The translations under genes were made by a program, and so were the position numbers. Of a stretch of DNA of 64,000 bases, positions 1-9,325 are shown piece by piece; the first letter of the stretch is position 1, and each line of letters opens with the position of its first letter. Under the pieces are notes generated by a model, which saw nothing but the letters and a program-made list of their open reading frames with translations, was not told the origin of the DNA and searched no databases. The stretch covers positions 19,963 to 83,962 of the forward strand of contig JADBKH010000007.1 of the NCBI GenBank assembly GCA_014896485.1. Direction: 5' to 3'. Origin of the DNA: Bacillota bacterium (GTDB lineage Bacteria > Bacillota > Bacilli > Bu12).

Positions 1-517
1 AGGAGGCGGGGTTTTGGGTGCTTTGGGGTCTCACTTGATCGATGCGTTGCGCTGCTTTTTTGGAGAGATTGCCGCATCGAGTGGTTGGAAGGCGACTCGT
101 ATCCCAACCTATTTGGACCGACAGAGCAATGAAGCTCGTTTGGCCACCGCCGAGGATACGTTTGCGATTTCTTTGCGGTTTTGCAATGGCGCATTGGGGA
201 CCATCGCGGTGACCAATACCAGCGGTGCAGCGCTAGAAAATCGGCTCTTGCTCTACGGGCGACAGGCCGTTCTCTCCATTGATGACGGAGAACATTTGCG
301 CATTCGCCGTCTACACCATCCGGCGTGGGAACCTGTTGCGATTCCATCGGCATATCGAGCACTACCTGAAGGCCTCTCTGATCCTGAGGATCCGCGATTA
401 TCGCCCTTTCTACGTCTGGTCGATCGATGGGTACAAGCAGTCGCCGGAGAAGGACCAGCGATCCCCAGTTTTTCCGATGGATTGCGCGTCCAAGAGATTA
501 TGGAAAGCGTGCTCTGA
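1..517 (+). CDS. Gfo/Idh/MocA-family oxidoreductase, 3' part only
   Basis: The frame is open to the left window edge (Gly-Gly-Gly-Val-Leu from base 2), so this is the C-terminal part of a gene that begins outside. The visible 172 or so residues start inside the segment GGGVLGALGSHLID, typical of the C-terminal alpha/beta domain of Gfo/Idh/MocA NAD(P)-dependent dehydrogenases, where the Gly-rich stretch and the following His-x3-Asp lie near the sugar substrate. The tail (PFLRLVDRWVQAVAGEG, then SFSDGLRVQEIMESVL) also fits that family. The NAD-binding Rossmann domain is missing from the window and the substrate cannot be read from this part. It is separated by 161 bp and a promoter from miaB, so it is probably a different transcription unit. 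Confidence 0.75.
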   Translation, partial: GGGVLGALGSHLIDALRCFFGEIAASSGWKATRIPTYLDRQSNEARLATAEDTFAISLRFCNGALGTIAVTNTSGAALENRLLLYGRQAVLSIDDGEHLRIRRLHHPAWEPVAIPSAYRALPEGLSDPEDPRLSPFLRLVDRWVQAVAGEGPAIPSFSDGLRVQEIMESVL

Positions 518-604
518 GCGCACTTTGCAAAGCTGTAGAAAATTTCCACGGCAATGACCTCTTTCGACAAAATTTGCGATCGGTGTGCTGTCGCAGCGCC
601 TACC

Positions 605-633
605 TTGGCGCTGTTTTGCATGTGCTTTATAAT
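605..633 (+). promoter_or_regulatory. Predicted SigA promoter of the miaB-mutSL operon
   Basis: TTGGCG (605-610) and a perfect TATAAT (628-633) are separated by exactly 17 bp. The predicted start of transcription near 640 is about 40 bp upstream of the miaB GTG start. Placement between the Gfo/Idh/MocA stop and miaB supports a promoter for the tRNA-modification and mismatch-repair operon. Confidence 0.6.
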
Positions 634-678
634 CCTTACCAGTGGCTGTCGTTGACTCGGATAGAAGGGGTGGATGCG

Positions 679-2073
679 GTGGCGAAGAGCTACGCGATCC
701 TGACATTTGGATGCCAAATGAATGAACATGATTCCGAAGTGATGGCAGGCTTGTTGGAGCAGGAGGGCTATCAGCCCACAGAAGATCTTTCCCAAGCCGA
801 TGTCATTTTGGTCAATACGTGTGCCATTCGGGAGAATGCGGAACAACGCGTCTTTGGTCGATTGGGTGCGCTCAAACAGTACAAGTTACGCAATCCCGGG
901 ATGATTTTAGGGATGTGCGGGTGCATGGCTCAAGAAAAGCATGTAGTGGCACGACTGCAGGAGCATTATCCATGGGTTGATTTGGTTTTTGGGACGAACA
1001 ATCTCCACAGGCTTCCCGAATTGCTCCGGCAAGCGCAGGATTCGCGGCAGCCAGTCTATGAGATTTGGTCCTCTGCCCAGGATGTGCCTACCGCTTTGCC
1101 CGTACACCGTGCTGGGAAGCACAAAGCTTGGGTTTCGATCATGTACGGGTGTGACAAGTTTTGTACGTATTGCATCGTTCCCTATGTGCGGGGAAGAGAA
1201 CGCAGTCGGGAGGCAGAAGAGATCCTGCATGAGGTCGAGGAATTGGTGCAGGAGGGTGTAAAGGAAGTCACCTTGCTTGGGCAGAAGGTGAACGCCTATG
1301 GGAAAGAATTTCAAGGAGCACGACCTGGGTTTGCACAACTGCTGCGGCTGCTCAATGGCATCGACGGGTTGGAGCGGATTCGTTTTACCAGTCCCTATCC
1401 TCGCGATTTTACAGAAGATGTGGTTACAGCGATGGCCGATTCGGAAAAAGTCTGCGAACATGTTCACTTGCCGGTGCAATCTGGATCAAATCGGGTGCTT
1501 CGCAAGATGAATCGTGGCTATACGCGTGAGGAGTACCTTGCGATTGTCGACAGGTTGCGCAAGGCGATTCCCGATATTGCCATTACGACGGATATCATTG
1601 TCGGTTTTCCCTGGGAAACCGAGCAGGACTTTCAGGAGACGCTCTCGCTGGTCGACGAAGTGGGTTGTGATGGGGCCTATACCTTTATCTACTCTCCGCG
1701 AGCAGGAACGCCGGCAGCAAAGTGGGACGAGCGCTTTGGGCTTCCCTATGAGGTGCGGCAAGAGCGCTTAGAGCGACTCAATGAGCGGATCTATCTGCAT
1801 GCCAGGCAGCGCAATGAAGCCCTGGTAGGTCAAGAGGTGGAAGTACTGGTCGATGGTCCATCTAAAACCGATCCAGAGGTGCTTGAAGGGCGCACACGAT
1901 CGAACAAACTGGTTTTGTTCCGGGGACAGCAACGCTTGACGGGATGGTTTGTGCCCGTACGCATTACCTCTGCCCAGACGTTTCAGGTATGGGGAGAGCC
2001 TGTAGATTTGCCGCGAGCGCAAAGTGTGCCTGTTCGTGCATCTTCAAAGGTTGCACAGCTGGGATCTGCATGA
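679..2073 (+). CDS. miaB: tRNA-2-methylthio-N6-dimethylallyladenosine synthase MiaB
   Basis: Radical-SAM methylthiotransferase that converts i6A37 to ms2i6A37 in tRNAs reading UNN codons. From the chosen GTG the protein has 464 residues: an N-terminal UPF0004 domain with cluster-binding Cys12, Cys48 and Cys82, a radical SAM core with GCDKFCTYC (Cys158, Cys162, Cys165), and a C-terminal TRAM domain. The frame is open much further upstream, but the GTG at 679 has a good SD (agaagggg, 663-670) and gives the family-typical beginning AKSYAILTFGCQMN. MiaA, which makes its substrate, is encoded at the end of the same cluster. The miaB-ymcA-mutS-mutL order is that of B. subtilis (ymcB-ymcA-cotE-mutSL), here without cotE. 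Confidence 0.95.
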   Translation: MAKSYAILTFGCQMNEHDSEVMAGLLEQEGYQPTEDLSQADVILVNTCAIRENAEQRVFGRLGALKQYKLRNPGMILGMCGCMAQEKHVVARLQEHYPWVDLVFGTNNLHRLPELLRQAQDSRQPVYEIWSSAQDVPTALPVHRAGKHKAWVSIMYGCDKFCTYCIVPYVRGRERSREAEEILHEVEELVQEGVKEVTLLGQKVNAYGKEFQGARPGFAQLLRLLNGIDGLERIRFTSPYPRDFTEDVVTAMADSEKVCEHVHLPVQSGSNRVLRKMNRGYTREEYLAIVDRLRKAIPDIAITTDIIVGFPWETEQDFQETLSLVDEVGCDGAYTFIYSPRAGTPAAKWDERFGLPYEVRQERLERLNERIYLHARQRNEALVGQEVEVLVDGPSKTDPEVLEGRTRSNKLVLFRGQQRLTGWFVPVRITSAQTFQVWGEPVDLPRAQSVPVRASSKVAQLGSA

Positions 2074-2171
2074 GTCTGTGCAATGGTCGCGATACGATAA
2101 CAGAGGTGTAAAGTTTCGCGGATCGTTGTAGCCCAGCGCGATTGTGACGCGATTGTGAAAGGAAGAGTGGG

Positions 2172-2534
2172 TTGCCTGAGGAAAGAAATAGTTGGCGAGA
2201 AGTTGCAAAAGAACTGGCACGTCGCTTTGCCCAATCATCGGAAGCAGCGGACTTTCGTCGTGCGGAAGAAGCGATGTGGCAAGATCCCCAGGCCAGTGAA
2301 CTACTCCAGCAATTGCGACAAGCCCAAACGCGTCAAGCATTGGGCAATCAAGAGGCAGCAAAAGAAGTCGAACGACTGACCGATCAGGTAATGGATCTTC
2401 CAATCGTTGCGGATTTTGTCCAAGCACAAGATCGCATTTCCCGTTGCATGCGAGAGATTTCAGCGATGATTGCCAAAGAGTTGGCATTCCCTATCGATAG
2501 GTTGGACACGCGCACGGGAGACAGCTCCCTGTAA
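2172..2534 (+). CDS. ymcA: YlbF/YmcA (DUF964) family protein, RicA-like
   Basis: A 120-residue, mostly helical, acidic protein of the YlbF/YmcA family. In B. subtilis YmcA (RicA) works with YlbF and YaaT in a complex that helps RNase Y cleave operon mRNAs and affects sporulation, competence and biofilm formation. Assignment to YmcA rather than YlbF rests on the position directly after miaB and before mutS. The start is a TTG preceded by ggaagag (2161-2167). There is only one cysteine (Cys92); whether this copy can contribute to the Fe-S cluster reported for the Bacillus complex is open. The frame ends before mutS with 127 bp between them. Confidence 0.75.
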   Translation: MPEERNSWREVAKELARRFAQSSEAADFRRAEEAMWQDPQASELLQQLRQAQTRQALGNQEAAKEVERLTDQVMDLPIVADFVQAQDRISRCMREISAMIAKELAFPIDRLDTRTGDSSL

Positions 2535-2661
2535 ATACGGCCGTTGTTGTAGTGTACTCTTGTTGCCAGCAGATCAAAGCGAGATCGACTTCATCTGCCT
2601 TGGGAAAATGTCGCTCGGGCAATCCACAGAGGGGCCACCGGGTTGGTGTGGGGGGCTGGAC

Positions 2662-5226
2662 GTGGCAGATGCGACACCGATGATTCAACAGTACTTGCGT
2701 ATCAAGGAACAATATGCGGATGCGCTCCTCTTTTTTCGTTTAGGCGATTTCTACGAGATGTTTTTTGACGATGCAGTCACGGCATCGAATGTACTTGATA
2801 TCGCACTGACCGGCCGAGACGCCGGTCCCATGGGGCGTGTGCCCATGTGCGGCGTTCCTTTTCATGCAGTCGAAAGTTATCTCGCCAAGTTGGTCGCACA
2901 GGGATACCGTGTTGCCATTTGCGAGCAGTTGGAGGATCCGAAGCAGGCGAAAGGTTTGGTAGAACGCGGCATTGTTCGTGTGGTGACACCTGGGACGGTG
3001 GTCGAAGAGGGTGTCTTAGACGGAAAGCAGCCTAACTTTTTGGCTGCGCTTGCGCGACAAGGTCAGCTGTGGGGAATTGCTTACGCCGATGTTTCCACCG
3101 GCAGGTTTGAAGCGACACAAGTTTCTTCGTGGGACACGGTTGTGGACGAATTGATGCGGTTAACCCCCAAGGAATTGGTGGTAGAAAGAACCTGTTTTCC
3201 GCAAGAAGAGGCAAGTGTGGAATTGCTCCATCAGCTTGGCCTGAAACGATATGAGACAGCTGTTCCATTGCTTCCTCCGCAAGGCGTGCGTTGGCGCCGT
3301 CAAGCGCCCCTGGCTTTTGCCGCGGCGGCACAACTGTATGGCTATGTGCGCCAAACACTTCCAGAAGGCGATCCCCTCGACGAACCTCTCTATTATGATG
3401 TCAGAGGCCGCGACGTGCTCGATGCAGCGACGGTACGTAACCTGGAACTGCTCGAAAGTTCTTATCGGAACAAAGGAGGAACGCTTCTCAGCGTCATCGA
3501 CCGGTGCGTGACTCCAATGGGGGGACGCCTGTTGCGCGAATGGCTGCGTATGCCTCTTTGCGAGCTCAAGCCTCTTCAATGGCGATTGGATGCAGTCCAC
3601 TATCTGGTTGAGGAAGAAGAAGCGAGGATGAAGTTGCGGGAGACGTTGCAGGGCATCCATGACATCGACCGCATCCTCGGCCGTCTTACGTACGGCAACG
3701 CCGGGCCACGTGAGCTTCAAACCTTGGGCGCATCGCTACGAGCGGCAAGTACCGTTGCGGCCCAGATCACAACGTTTCCACTGGATCTATGGGGGCCCCT
3801 GCAGGAAAGCGTCGAACCTCCCGCATGGATCGCCGATGAGATCGGCCGTGCGTTGGTCGACGAGCCGCCCACCTCGTGGAAGGAAGGGGGCTTGATCCGT
3901 TCCGGGTACAATTCGGCACTGGACGCATTGCGCCATCAGGCGGCAGAGGCAAAAGCTTGGATGGCTGCTTTAGAGAGTCGGGAACGGGAACGAACAGGTA
4001 TCAAGAATCTCAAGGTCGGTTTTAACAAGGTTTTTGGCTACTACATTGAAGTGACCAAGTCTCATGCCGAACACGTGCCATCGGAATATGTGCGCAAACA
4101 GACGCTGGTCGCTGCAGAGCGTTTTACTTTCCCAGAGCTAGAAGAAAAAGAACGGGAAGTCCTCGAAGCAGAAGAGCAGGAACGCAGTTTGGAGGCGGAA
4201 CTCTTTTTCGATTTACGTACCCGCATTCTCCGTGAAGCGGCCATTGTGCACCGTGTTGCCCGTGCATTGGCAGAGATCGATGTGTTGGCTAACTTGGCGC
4301 ATGTCGCGACTGAGCGACGCTGGGTACGTCCTCAATTTGTCCCCGGCGCTGCACCTCGTATTCGCAAAGGACGACATCCCGTGGTTGAAGCTGCGTTGGA
4401 TGTGGGCCAGTTTATTCCGAACGATGCCTACTTTGATGAGCAAGATCGCCGTATCCTGATCGTGACCGGTCCCAATATGGCCGGAAAGTCGACCTACCTG
4501 AGGCAAGTCGCTTTGATCGCTCTCTTAGCGCAAATCGGATCCTTCGTTCCCGCTGAAGCAGCTACGCTGCCTGTATTCGATCATATTTTTACCCGTATTG
4601 GCGCTTCCGACGACTTAGCCGGAGGGGCCTCCACATTTATGGTAGAAATGCGTGAAGTGGCGACTATCTTGCGATATGCAACTTCAAAGAGTCTGGTGGT
4701 ACTCGATGAAGTCGGTCGAGGGACAAGCAGTGACGATGGGTTGGCGATTGCCCAAGCGGTCGTGGAGGCACTGGATCAACGGGCAGATGGTGCTCCTTTT
4801 ACCCTGTTCGCGACTCATTATCACGAGCTGACTGAAGTGGCAGATCGTCTGAAAAGTACGTACAACCTCTCGATGCGTGTCCTGGAACGGGAAGGACGGA
4901 TCACTTTCCTACGAGAGGTCCAAGAAGGGCCCGCCGATAAGAGTTACGGAGTGGAAGTCGCACGTTTGGCCGGCTTACCACCTGATGTCTTGCATCGTGC
5001 CCAACAGCTTCTTGCGGAACGGACACGTGGGACTGCAAACGGTCCTGTAGAATGGGGAAGCGCATTGACGTTGCAGGAGGCGACCACATCCAGAGAAGGA
5101 TTGCGAGAAATTCTGGACATGCTGTTGGCTATGGACCCACTGCGCATCACGCCGCTTGAGGCGTTAGAGCAGTTAACGACGTTACATGAGTTGGCAGAGC
5201 GCGAAGGAGAACGAACCCATGGGTAA
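2662..5226 (+). CDS. mutS: DNA mismatch repair protein MutS
   Basis: Mismatch-recognition ATPase, 854 residues. The mismatch-reading Phe-x-Glu is FYE at 30-32; Walker [10 protein letters not shown] lies at about 603-611, followed by the DEVGRGT Walker B/D-loop region. The open frame starts much earlier (2470), but GTG at 2662 gives a start [12 protein letters not shown] that matches the usual MutS beginning and the usual length (B. subtilis 858), with a G-rich SD just upstream (2650-2658). The 3' end overlaps mutL by 8 bp, so translation of the two is probably coupled. MutS binds mispairs as a dimer and recruits MutL. Confidence 0.97.
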   Translation: MADATPMIQQYLRIKEQYADALLFFRLGDFYEMFFDDAVTASNVLDIALTGRDAGPMGRVPMCGVPFHAVESYLAKLVAQGYRVAICEQLEDPKQAKGLVERGIVRVVTPGTVVEEGVLDGKQPNFLAALARQGQLWGIAYADVSTGRFEATQVSSWDTVVDELMRLTPKELVVERTCFPQEEASVELLHQLGLKRYETAVPLLPPQGVRWRRQAPLAFAAAAQLYGYVRQTLPEGDPLDEPLYYDVRGRDVLDAATVRNLELLESSYRNKGGTLLSVIDRCVTPMGGRLLREWLRMPLCELKPLQWRLDAVHYLVEEEEARMKLRETLQGIHDIDRILGRLTYGNAGPRELQTLGASLRAASTVAAQITTFPLDLWGPLQESVEPPAWIADEIGRALVDEPPTSWKEGGLIRSGYNSALDALRHQAAEAKAWMAALESRERERTGIKNLKVGFNKVFGYYIEVTKSHAEHVPSEYVRKQTLVAAERFTFPELEEKEREVLEAEEQERSLEAELFFDLRTRILREAAIVHRVARALAEIDVLANLAHVATERRWVRPQFVPGAAPRIRKGRHPVVEAALDVGQFIPNDAYFDEQDRRILIVTGPNMAGKSTYLRQVALIALLAQIGSFVPAEAATLPVFDHIFTRIGASDDLAGGASTFMVEMREVATILRYATSKSLVVLDEVGRGTSSDDGLAIAQAVVEALDQRADGAPFTLFATHYHELTEVADRLKSTYNLSMRVLEREGRITFLREVQEGPADKSYGVEVARLAGLPPDVLHRAQQLLAERTRGTANGPVEWGSALTLQEATTSREGLREILDMLLAMDPLRITPLEALEQLTTLHELAEREGERTHG

Positions 5227-7096
5227 GATTTCGCGACTACCACCTCAGATGGCCAACCTCATCGCAGCTGGAGAAGTGGTGGAAAGGCCAGCATCTGTGG
5301 TTAAAGAGCTCGTGGAAAACGCTGTCGATGCGGGTGCCCGTCATGTCTTCATCGAAGCGGAGCAGGCGGGCATTCAGCGTATCGTTGTGGTTGACGACGG
5401 TTGTGGGATAAGTCCACAAGATGCTCCTTTGGCGCTGGAGCGGCAAGCGACCAGCAAAATCAGCAAACCGGAAGATCTGATGCATCTCCAGACCCTTGGT
5501 TTTCGCGGTGAAGCGCTTGCTGCTATTGCCAGTGTGGCTGAGGTGGAACTGACGACTCGAGAAGCAGAGGCAGCTGTTGGGACGCGCGTGGTGGTTCATG
5601 GCGGTCAGCTGCAAACGTGTGAACCGGCAGCGAGTCCGGTCGGGACGCGTGTAGAGGTGCGACAGCTTTTTTATCAAACGCCTGCACGCTTGAAGTTTCT
5701 CAGGACGTTGGCGACCGAACGTGCACACCTGGAGCGCGCTGCCACCTTGCAGGCACTGGCGCATCCGGATGTCGCCATGCGACTTGTGGTCGAAGGCCGC
5801 GAGATCTTCTCGACCGCAGGAAAAGGAATGAATACCCGTTTGCTGGGAATCGCGTTTGGAAGCGAGGCAGCGAGGCGGCTGATCCCGTTTGAGGCAACCA
5901 ATGTCGATTTTCAGGTGCACGGATTTGTCAGTCCGCCTGATCTCTCCCGATCAACCCGACAGCAGGAGCTCTTTTTTGTCCAGCATCGGCCGGTGGTTTC
6001 ACCGCTCCTCGCATCAGCTCTGGAGGAAGCGTATCGCGGCTTTTTAACGGTGCATAGCCATCCACTGGCTCTCATTGAAGTTTCTTGTGATCCGGTCCTT
6101 TGCGACCCCAATGTCCATCCTGCCAAGCGAGAAGTACGTATCAGCCGCAGCGATGATCTGGCACGCTTGCTGGTTGAGGCCGTTCGCAGGGCTTTAGCCG
6201 GGAAGATCCATCCTGCTGAGTGGCGGGTACCGGAGGTCGCTGCCGAAGAGGAAGACGTACCCAAAGGCGAATCTGAGACTGCGGCTACGACCCATTTGCG
6301 GGTGGGAGCCAGTTGGCCAACCAAAGATCGGCCAACGCTACAGCCGGCATCGTTTCAACTGAATGAAGCAACTGTACCGTATTCAGGGGAAGGGTTGGCA
6401 AAACAGCAAGAAGAACAGTTGACGATGGGTGAGCATCCTAAAGTTTTGGGCAATACGGGATCATCATCGGCTGCTGGAAAAGTTGAAGGTGACGATTTCC
6501 TCAAAAGGTTTTCTCATCCACTTCGAGCTTTAGGTCAAATTCTGATGACCTACATCGTGACAGAAGGTCCAGATGGCCTTTACTTGATCGATCAACACGC
6601 TGCTGCGGAACGTGTTCGTTTCGAAGAGATCCGTCAAGCAGCAAGGCAAATGGACCTGGTCGCACAGCCATTGGCGATTCCGATTTTGCTTGAATTGACT
6701 CCAAGCGAACAGACACTGCTTGAAAATCGTTTGCCCGTGCTTGAACAGCTCGGGGTAACGGTCGGAGGATTGGGTGGGGGTACCCTAATGGTGCACAGCC
6801 TGCCTCAGATCGAAGGGATCCGTTCTGAGGCAAAATTGGCTGAGCAGCTCATTCGACAGGTGATCGAGAAGGGCAGCAGTGATCTGGAGGGCATTGTCGA
6901 TCCCCTCTGTGCAACGCTGGCCTGCCACAGCTGCGTACGAGCCGGCGATACATTGCAAGCACCGGAGATCGAAGAACTACTTGCCCAATGGTTGCGCTGC
7001 CATGCCCCGTCGACCTGTCCTCACGGTCGTCCAGTGGCCCTGCATCTTTCTGCATCGGCATTGCAACGCTACTTTCGAAGGGTGCTCCCTTCATGA
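5219..7096 (+). CDS. mutL: DNA mismatch repair endonuclease MutL
   Basis: GHKL ATPase plus C-terminal endonuclease, 625 residues. The N-terminal part has the ATP-binding signatures [14 protein letters not shown] and TLGFRGEAL; a low-complexity linker follows (about 340-430). The C-terminal domain carries the full DQHA-x2-E-x4-E motif from Asp458 and the later ACHSC and CPHGRP motifs that complete the metal site. This is therefore a nicking-type MutL, as in bacteria without MutH. The ATG at 5219 (SD aaggag, 5204-5209) overlaps the mutS stop; the mutL stop in turn overlaps the next start as ATGA. Confidence 0.97.
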   Translation: MGKISRLPPQMANLIAAGEVVERPASVVKELVENAVDAGARHVFIEAEQAGIQRIVVVDDGCGISPQDAPLALERQATSKISKPEDLMHLQTLGFRGEALAAIASVAEVELTTREAEAAVGTRVVVHGGQLQTCEPAASPVGTRVEVRQLFYQTPARLKFLRTLATERAHLERAATLQALAHPDVAMRLVVEGREIFSTAGKGMNTRLLGIAFGSEAARRLIPFEATNVDFQVHGFVSPPDLSRSTRQQELFFVQHRPVVSPLLASALEEAYRGFLTVHSHPLALIEVSCDPVLCDPNVHPAKREVRISRSDDLARLLVEAVRRALAGKIHPAEWRVPEVAAEEEDVPKGESETAATTHLRVGASWPTKDRPTLQPASFQLNEATVPYSGEGLAKQQEEQLTMGEHPKVLGNTGSSSAAGKVEGDDFLKRFSHPLRALGQILMTYIVTEGPDGLYLIDQHAAAERVRFEEIRQAARQMDLVAQPLAIPILLELTPSEQTLLENRLPVLEQLGVTVGGLGGGTLMVHSLPQIEGIRSEAKLAEQLIRQVIEKGSSDLEGIVDPLCATLACHSCVRAGDTLQAPEIEELLAQWLRCHAPSTCPHGRPVALHLSASALQRYFRRVLPS

Positions 7097-7878
7097 CCGA
7101 TGCACCGTATCTGATCACCGACACAGATCGTTCGGAAACAAGAGAGCGTGCGCAACAGATGGCTGCATTGTTACATCTGCCCTATCTTCCGCGGCAAGGC
7201 CGTTCAATTGCAGCGCTTTGTGGGACCAGTCGAGGTGTTTTTGTGGTTGAACAGAAAGCGTTGGCTTTTTACGCGCCTGGCTCAAAAACGGCTTTTCGTT
7301 ACCATCCCAGTTCGGCGATTCCCCGCATTCGTGATGCGAGCAAGGGTATAGCGGATCCTTTGCTGGTCGCCTGTGAGGTGCAAAAGGGCGATCGAGTGTT
7401 GGATGCCACGTTGGGGTTGGGGGCTGATGCGCTCGTTCTCTCGTGGGGGATCGGGGAGGAGGGAGAGCTTATTGCTTTAGAGCACAGCTTGCCGATTGCT
7501 GTCGTTGTCTGTGATGGCCTGCGTCGGTATCAGAGTAATCGTGCAACCATCGATGCGGCGATGCGCCGCATCCGGGTCTTTCATGCTGATCATCGCCACT
7601 TTCTCCGCCATGCCGAGTCCTCCTCGTTTGATATCATCTATTTCGATCCGATGTTTGTCCATCCGCGTTATGCTTCTGCGGGGATTGCACCGCTGCGTGC
7701 CCTTGCAGATCCGCGGCCCTTGTCAGGTGATACGCTGGCCTTGGCTCGTCGCGTGGCGCGGCGGCGTGTGGTGGTCAAGGCGGAAGCGGAACAGGTGTGC
7801 TGGGGAAAGGCCGATCGTCTGATTCGAACGCACAGTGGTCTCTATTACCATGTGTTTGAGGCAGCAAGTCGGTCGTGA
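7093..7878 (+). CDS. Class I SAM-dependent methyltransferase, RsmJ-like (PF04445 type)
   Basis: A 261-residue protein with a SAM-binding motif I (RVLDATLGLGADALVL), an acidic ribose-binding residue after strand 2 (IALEHS), and FDIIYFDPMF, a catalytic motif like that of RsmJ and N-directed methyltransferases. RsmJ methylates guanine 1516 of 16S rRNA in E. coli; whether this Gram-positive relative has the same target cannot be read from sequence. Its ATG overlaps the mutL stop (ATGA) and its stop overlaps the miaA GTG (GTGA), so it is locked into the mutSL-miaA operon. Position between mismatch repair and a tRNA-modification gene is compatible with an RNA-modifying role. Confidence 0.75.
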   Translation: MTDAPYLITDTDRSETRERAQQMAALLHLPYLPRQGRSIAALCGTSRGVFVVEQKALAFYAPGSKTAFRYHPSSAIPRIRDASKGIADPLLVACEVQKGDRVLDATLGLGADALVLSWGIGEEGELIALEHSLPIAVVVCDGLRRYQSNRATIDAAMRRIRVFHADHRHFLRHAESSSFDIIYFDPMFVHPRYASAGIAPLRALADPRPLSGDTLALARRVARRRVVVKAEAEQVCWGKADRLIRTHSGLYYHVFEAASRS

Positions 7879-8804
7879 CGGAGCGCAAACCCCTGCTGTG
7901 CATCGTCGGTCCGACCGCTGTCGGTAAAACAGCGTTGGCATTGGAGGTAGCCCGCTCTCTACATGGAGAGATCGTTTCTGCGGATGCATTGGCGGTCTAC
8001 CATGGCATGCGCATCGGAACCGCACAGCCGACGGCGGTGGAACGCGAAGGGGTTGCCTATCATTTGATTGATTTTCTTCCTCCTGACAAGATGTTTTCCG
8101 TTGGTCAATATCAACAGCTGGCAGAGACTTGTCTTCAGGTTATCCGGCAACGCGCGCATCTTCCGATCCTTTGTGGGGGCAGCGGGCTGTATGTCGATGC
8201 AGTGATCAAACGCTACCGCTTTGCGGGGCAACCCGCTTCTGTGCAACTGCGTCAATCCTTGCAGAAGCGGTTGGAGACCGAAGGATTGGAAGAGCTTGTG
8301 GAAGATCTTCGCCGGCGTGATCCGCATACTTGGGCGAGGATCGATCGGCGCAATCCTCGTCGCGTGCTACGCGCCCTCGAAGTCGCCTTGCAACGTCCCC
8401 AAGATGGGCAGGAAGACCGATACGATCGTCTGCGCGGCGAAACGTTGCCTGCGATCAAAATTGGATTGACACTGCCGCGAGAACAGTTGTATCGGCAGAT
8501 CGAGATGCGCGTGGATGCTATGATAGCCTCTGGTTGGCTCGAGGAGGCAGAAAGGCTAAAGGGTCACTACCCGCACTTGAGCCAGACTGCATGGTCGGCC
8601 ATAGGCTATAAGGAATTGTTTGCTTACTTGGATGGCCAACTTTCCCTTCAAGAGGCCGTAGCAAAGATCAAGCAGCGAACCCGTCACCTTGCCAAGCGAC
8701 AGTGGAGCTGGTTCCGCAGGGATCCGGAAATACAGTGGTTGGATGCTTCTGACGGCATCGCTGCCTGTGCTGAAGAGATCGTTAGGCGTTTCGCTGATCT
8801 TTGA
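7875..8804 (+). CDS. miaA: tRNA dimethylallyltransferase MiaA
   Basis: Transfers the dimethylallyl group to N6 of A37 in tRNAs that read UNN codons, the step before MiaB. 309 residues with P-loop GPTAVGKT (12-19), a catalytic Asp region SADALAVYHGMRIGTAQPT and RRNPRRVLRALE, all typical of MiaA. The GTG start overlaps the stop of the methyltransferase gene by 4 bp. The next gene, hfq, follows 106 bp later, the same order as in B. subtilis and in E. coli. Confidence 0.95.
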   Translation: MTERKPLLCIVGPTAVGKTALALEVARSLHGEIVSADALAVYHGMRIGTAQPTAVEREGVAYHLIDFLPPDKMFSVGQYQQLAETCLQVIRQRAHLPILCGGSGLYVDAVIKRYRFAGQPASVQLRQSLQKRLETEGLEELVEDLRRRDPHTWARIDRRNPRRVLRALEVALQRPQDGQEDRYDRLRGETLPAIKIGLTLPREQLYRQIEMRVDAMIASGWLEEAERLKGHYPHLSQTAWSAIGYKELFAYLDGQLSLQEAVAKIKQRTRHLAKRQWSWFRRDPEIQWLDASDGIAACAEEIVRRFADL

Positions 8805-8910
8805 TGCTCCAATTGTTTGGGCGGCTTGCAGGAGTCGCATATAGAAGGGAGAATAGATCTTCAAAGAGAGATTGTTTGCTGCCATGATCAAATGAGGGGG
8901 CTCGCCCGCG

Positions 8911-9153
8911 ATGAGTAATAAACAGGTCAATTTGCAAGATGCATTTCTCAATCAAGTACGAAAAGAAGCGATACCGGTTATTGTCTTTTTGATGAATGGG
9001 TATCAACTGCGAGGATTTGTACGTGGATTCGATAATTTTACAATAATTTTAGAAACAGACGGAAAACAGCAGATGATCTATAAGCATGCCATTTCGACAT
9101 TTGTGCCGGCACATCATGTCAATTTGCAACCGGAGGAACCTGCAGAAAATTAA
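8911..9153 (+). CDS. hfq: RNA-binding protein Hfq
   Basis: Sm-like hexameric RNA chaperone. The 80-residue sequence begins [17 protein letters not shown], has the Sm1 motif ([23 protein letters not shown]) and the Sm2 motif [10 protein letters not shown]. Length and sequence are close to Bacillus Hfq (73 aa), without the long C-terminal tail of enterobacteria. An SD-like gaggggg (8892-8898) precedes the ATG, at the long side of normal spacing. An intrinsic terminator follows at 9199, so hfq closes the cluster. Confidence 0.95.
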   Translation: MSNKQVNLQDAFLNQVRKEAIPVIVFLMNGYQLRGFVRGFDNFTIILETDGKQQMIYKHAISTFVPAHHVNLQPEEPAEN

Positions 9154-9198
9154 AAGGGGACGACGATCGCGGGCCTCCCCTCTTCACTGATGGCCAGT

Positions 9199-9230
9199 GC
9201 CTCGACACGTTGTCGAGGCTTTTTCTTTCC
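9199..9230 (+). terminator. Intrinsic terminator after hfq
   Basis: Perfect 9-bp stem gcctcgaca / tgtcgaggc (9199-9207, 9211-9219), 3-nt loop, then a T-rich run. It separates the mutSL-miaA-hfq cluster from the GlnR-like box and promoter of amt. Confidence 0.9.
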
Positions 9231-9237
9231 TCATTCG

Positions 9238-9254
9238 TGTCATTTTTTATGACT
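9238..9254 (+). promoter_or_regulatory. GlnR/TnrA-type operator upstream of amt
   Basis: TGTCA-TTTTTTA-TGACT matches the GlnR/TnrA consensus TGTNA-N7-TNACA in every defined position except the last. Its centre is about 51 bp upstream of the start of transcription predicted from the following promoter. In B. subtilis, TnrA activates nrgAB (amtB-glnK) from a site at about this distance. A GlnR-family protein is encoded at 13237. Confidence 0.7.
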
Positions 9255-9261
9255 ATTTGTG

Positions 9262-9290
9262 TTGCATGTTTGAACGCACCATCGTATAAT
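9262..9290 (+). promoter_or_regulatory. SigA promoter of amt
   Basis: TTGCAT (9262-9267), a 17-bp spacer and a perfect TATAAT (9285-9290). Predicted start of transcription near 9297, giving a short leader before the amt ATG at 9326. Confidence 0.75.
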
Positions 9291-9325
9291 CCCTCCAGAA
9301 TTGAAGGAAAAGGGGGAGGGAAGAC

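Noticed and set aside
253..846. 197-residue minus-strand frame across the 5' end of miaB
   Set aside because: Overlaps the dehydrogenase and miaB, no SD, no recognisable motif; it is a shadow frame.
3160..3720. 186-residue minus-strand frame in mutS
   Set aside because: Opposite to conserved mutS coding sequence and without start signal.
5237..5920. 227-residue minus-strand frame inside mutL
   Set aside because: Entirely opposite to a well-conserved mutL; rich in Cys, Arg and His in the way of antisense frames.
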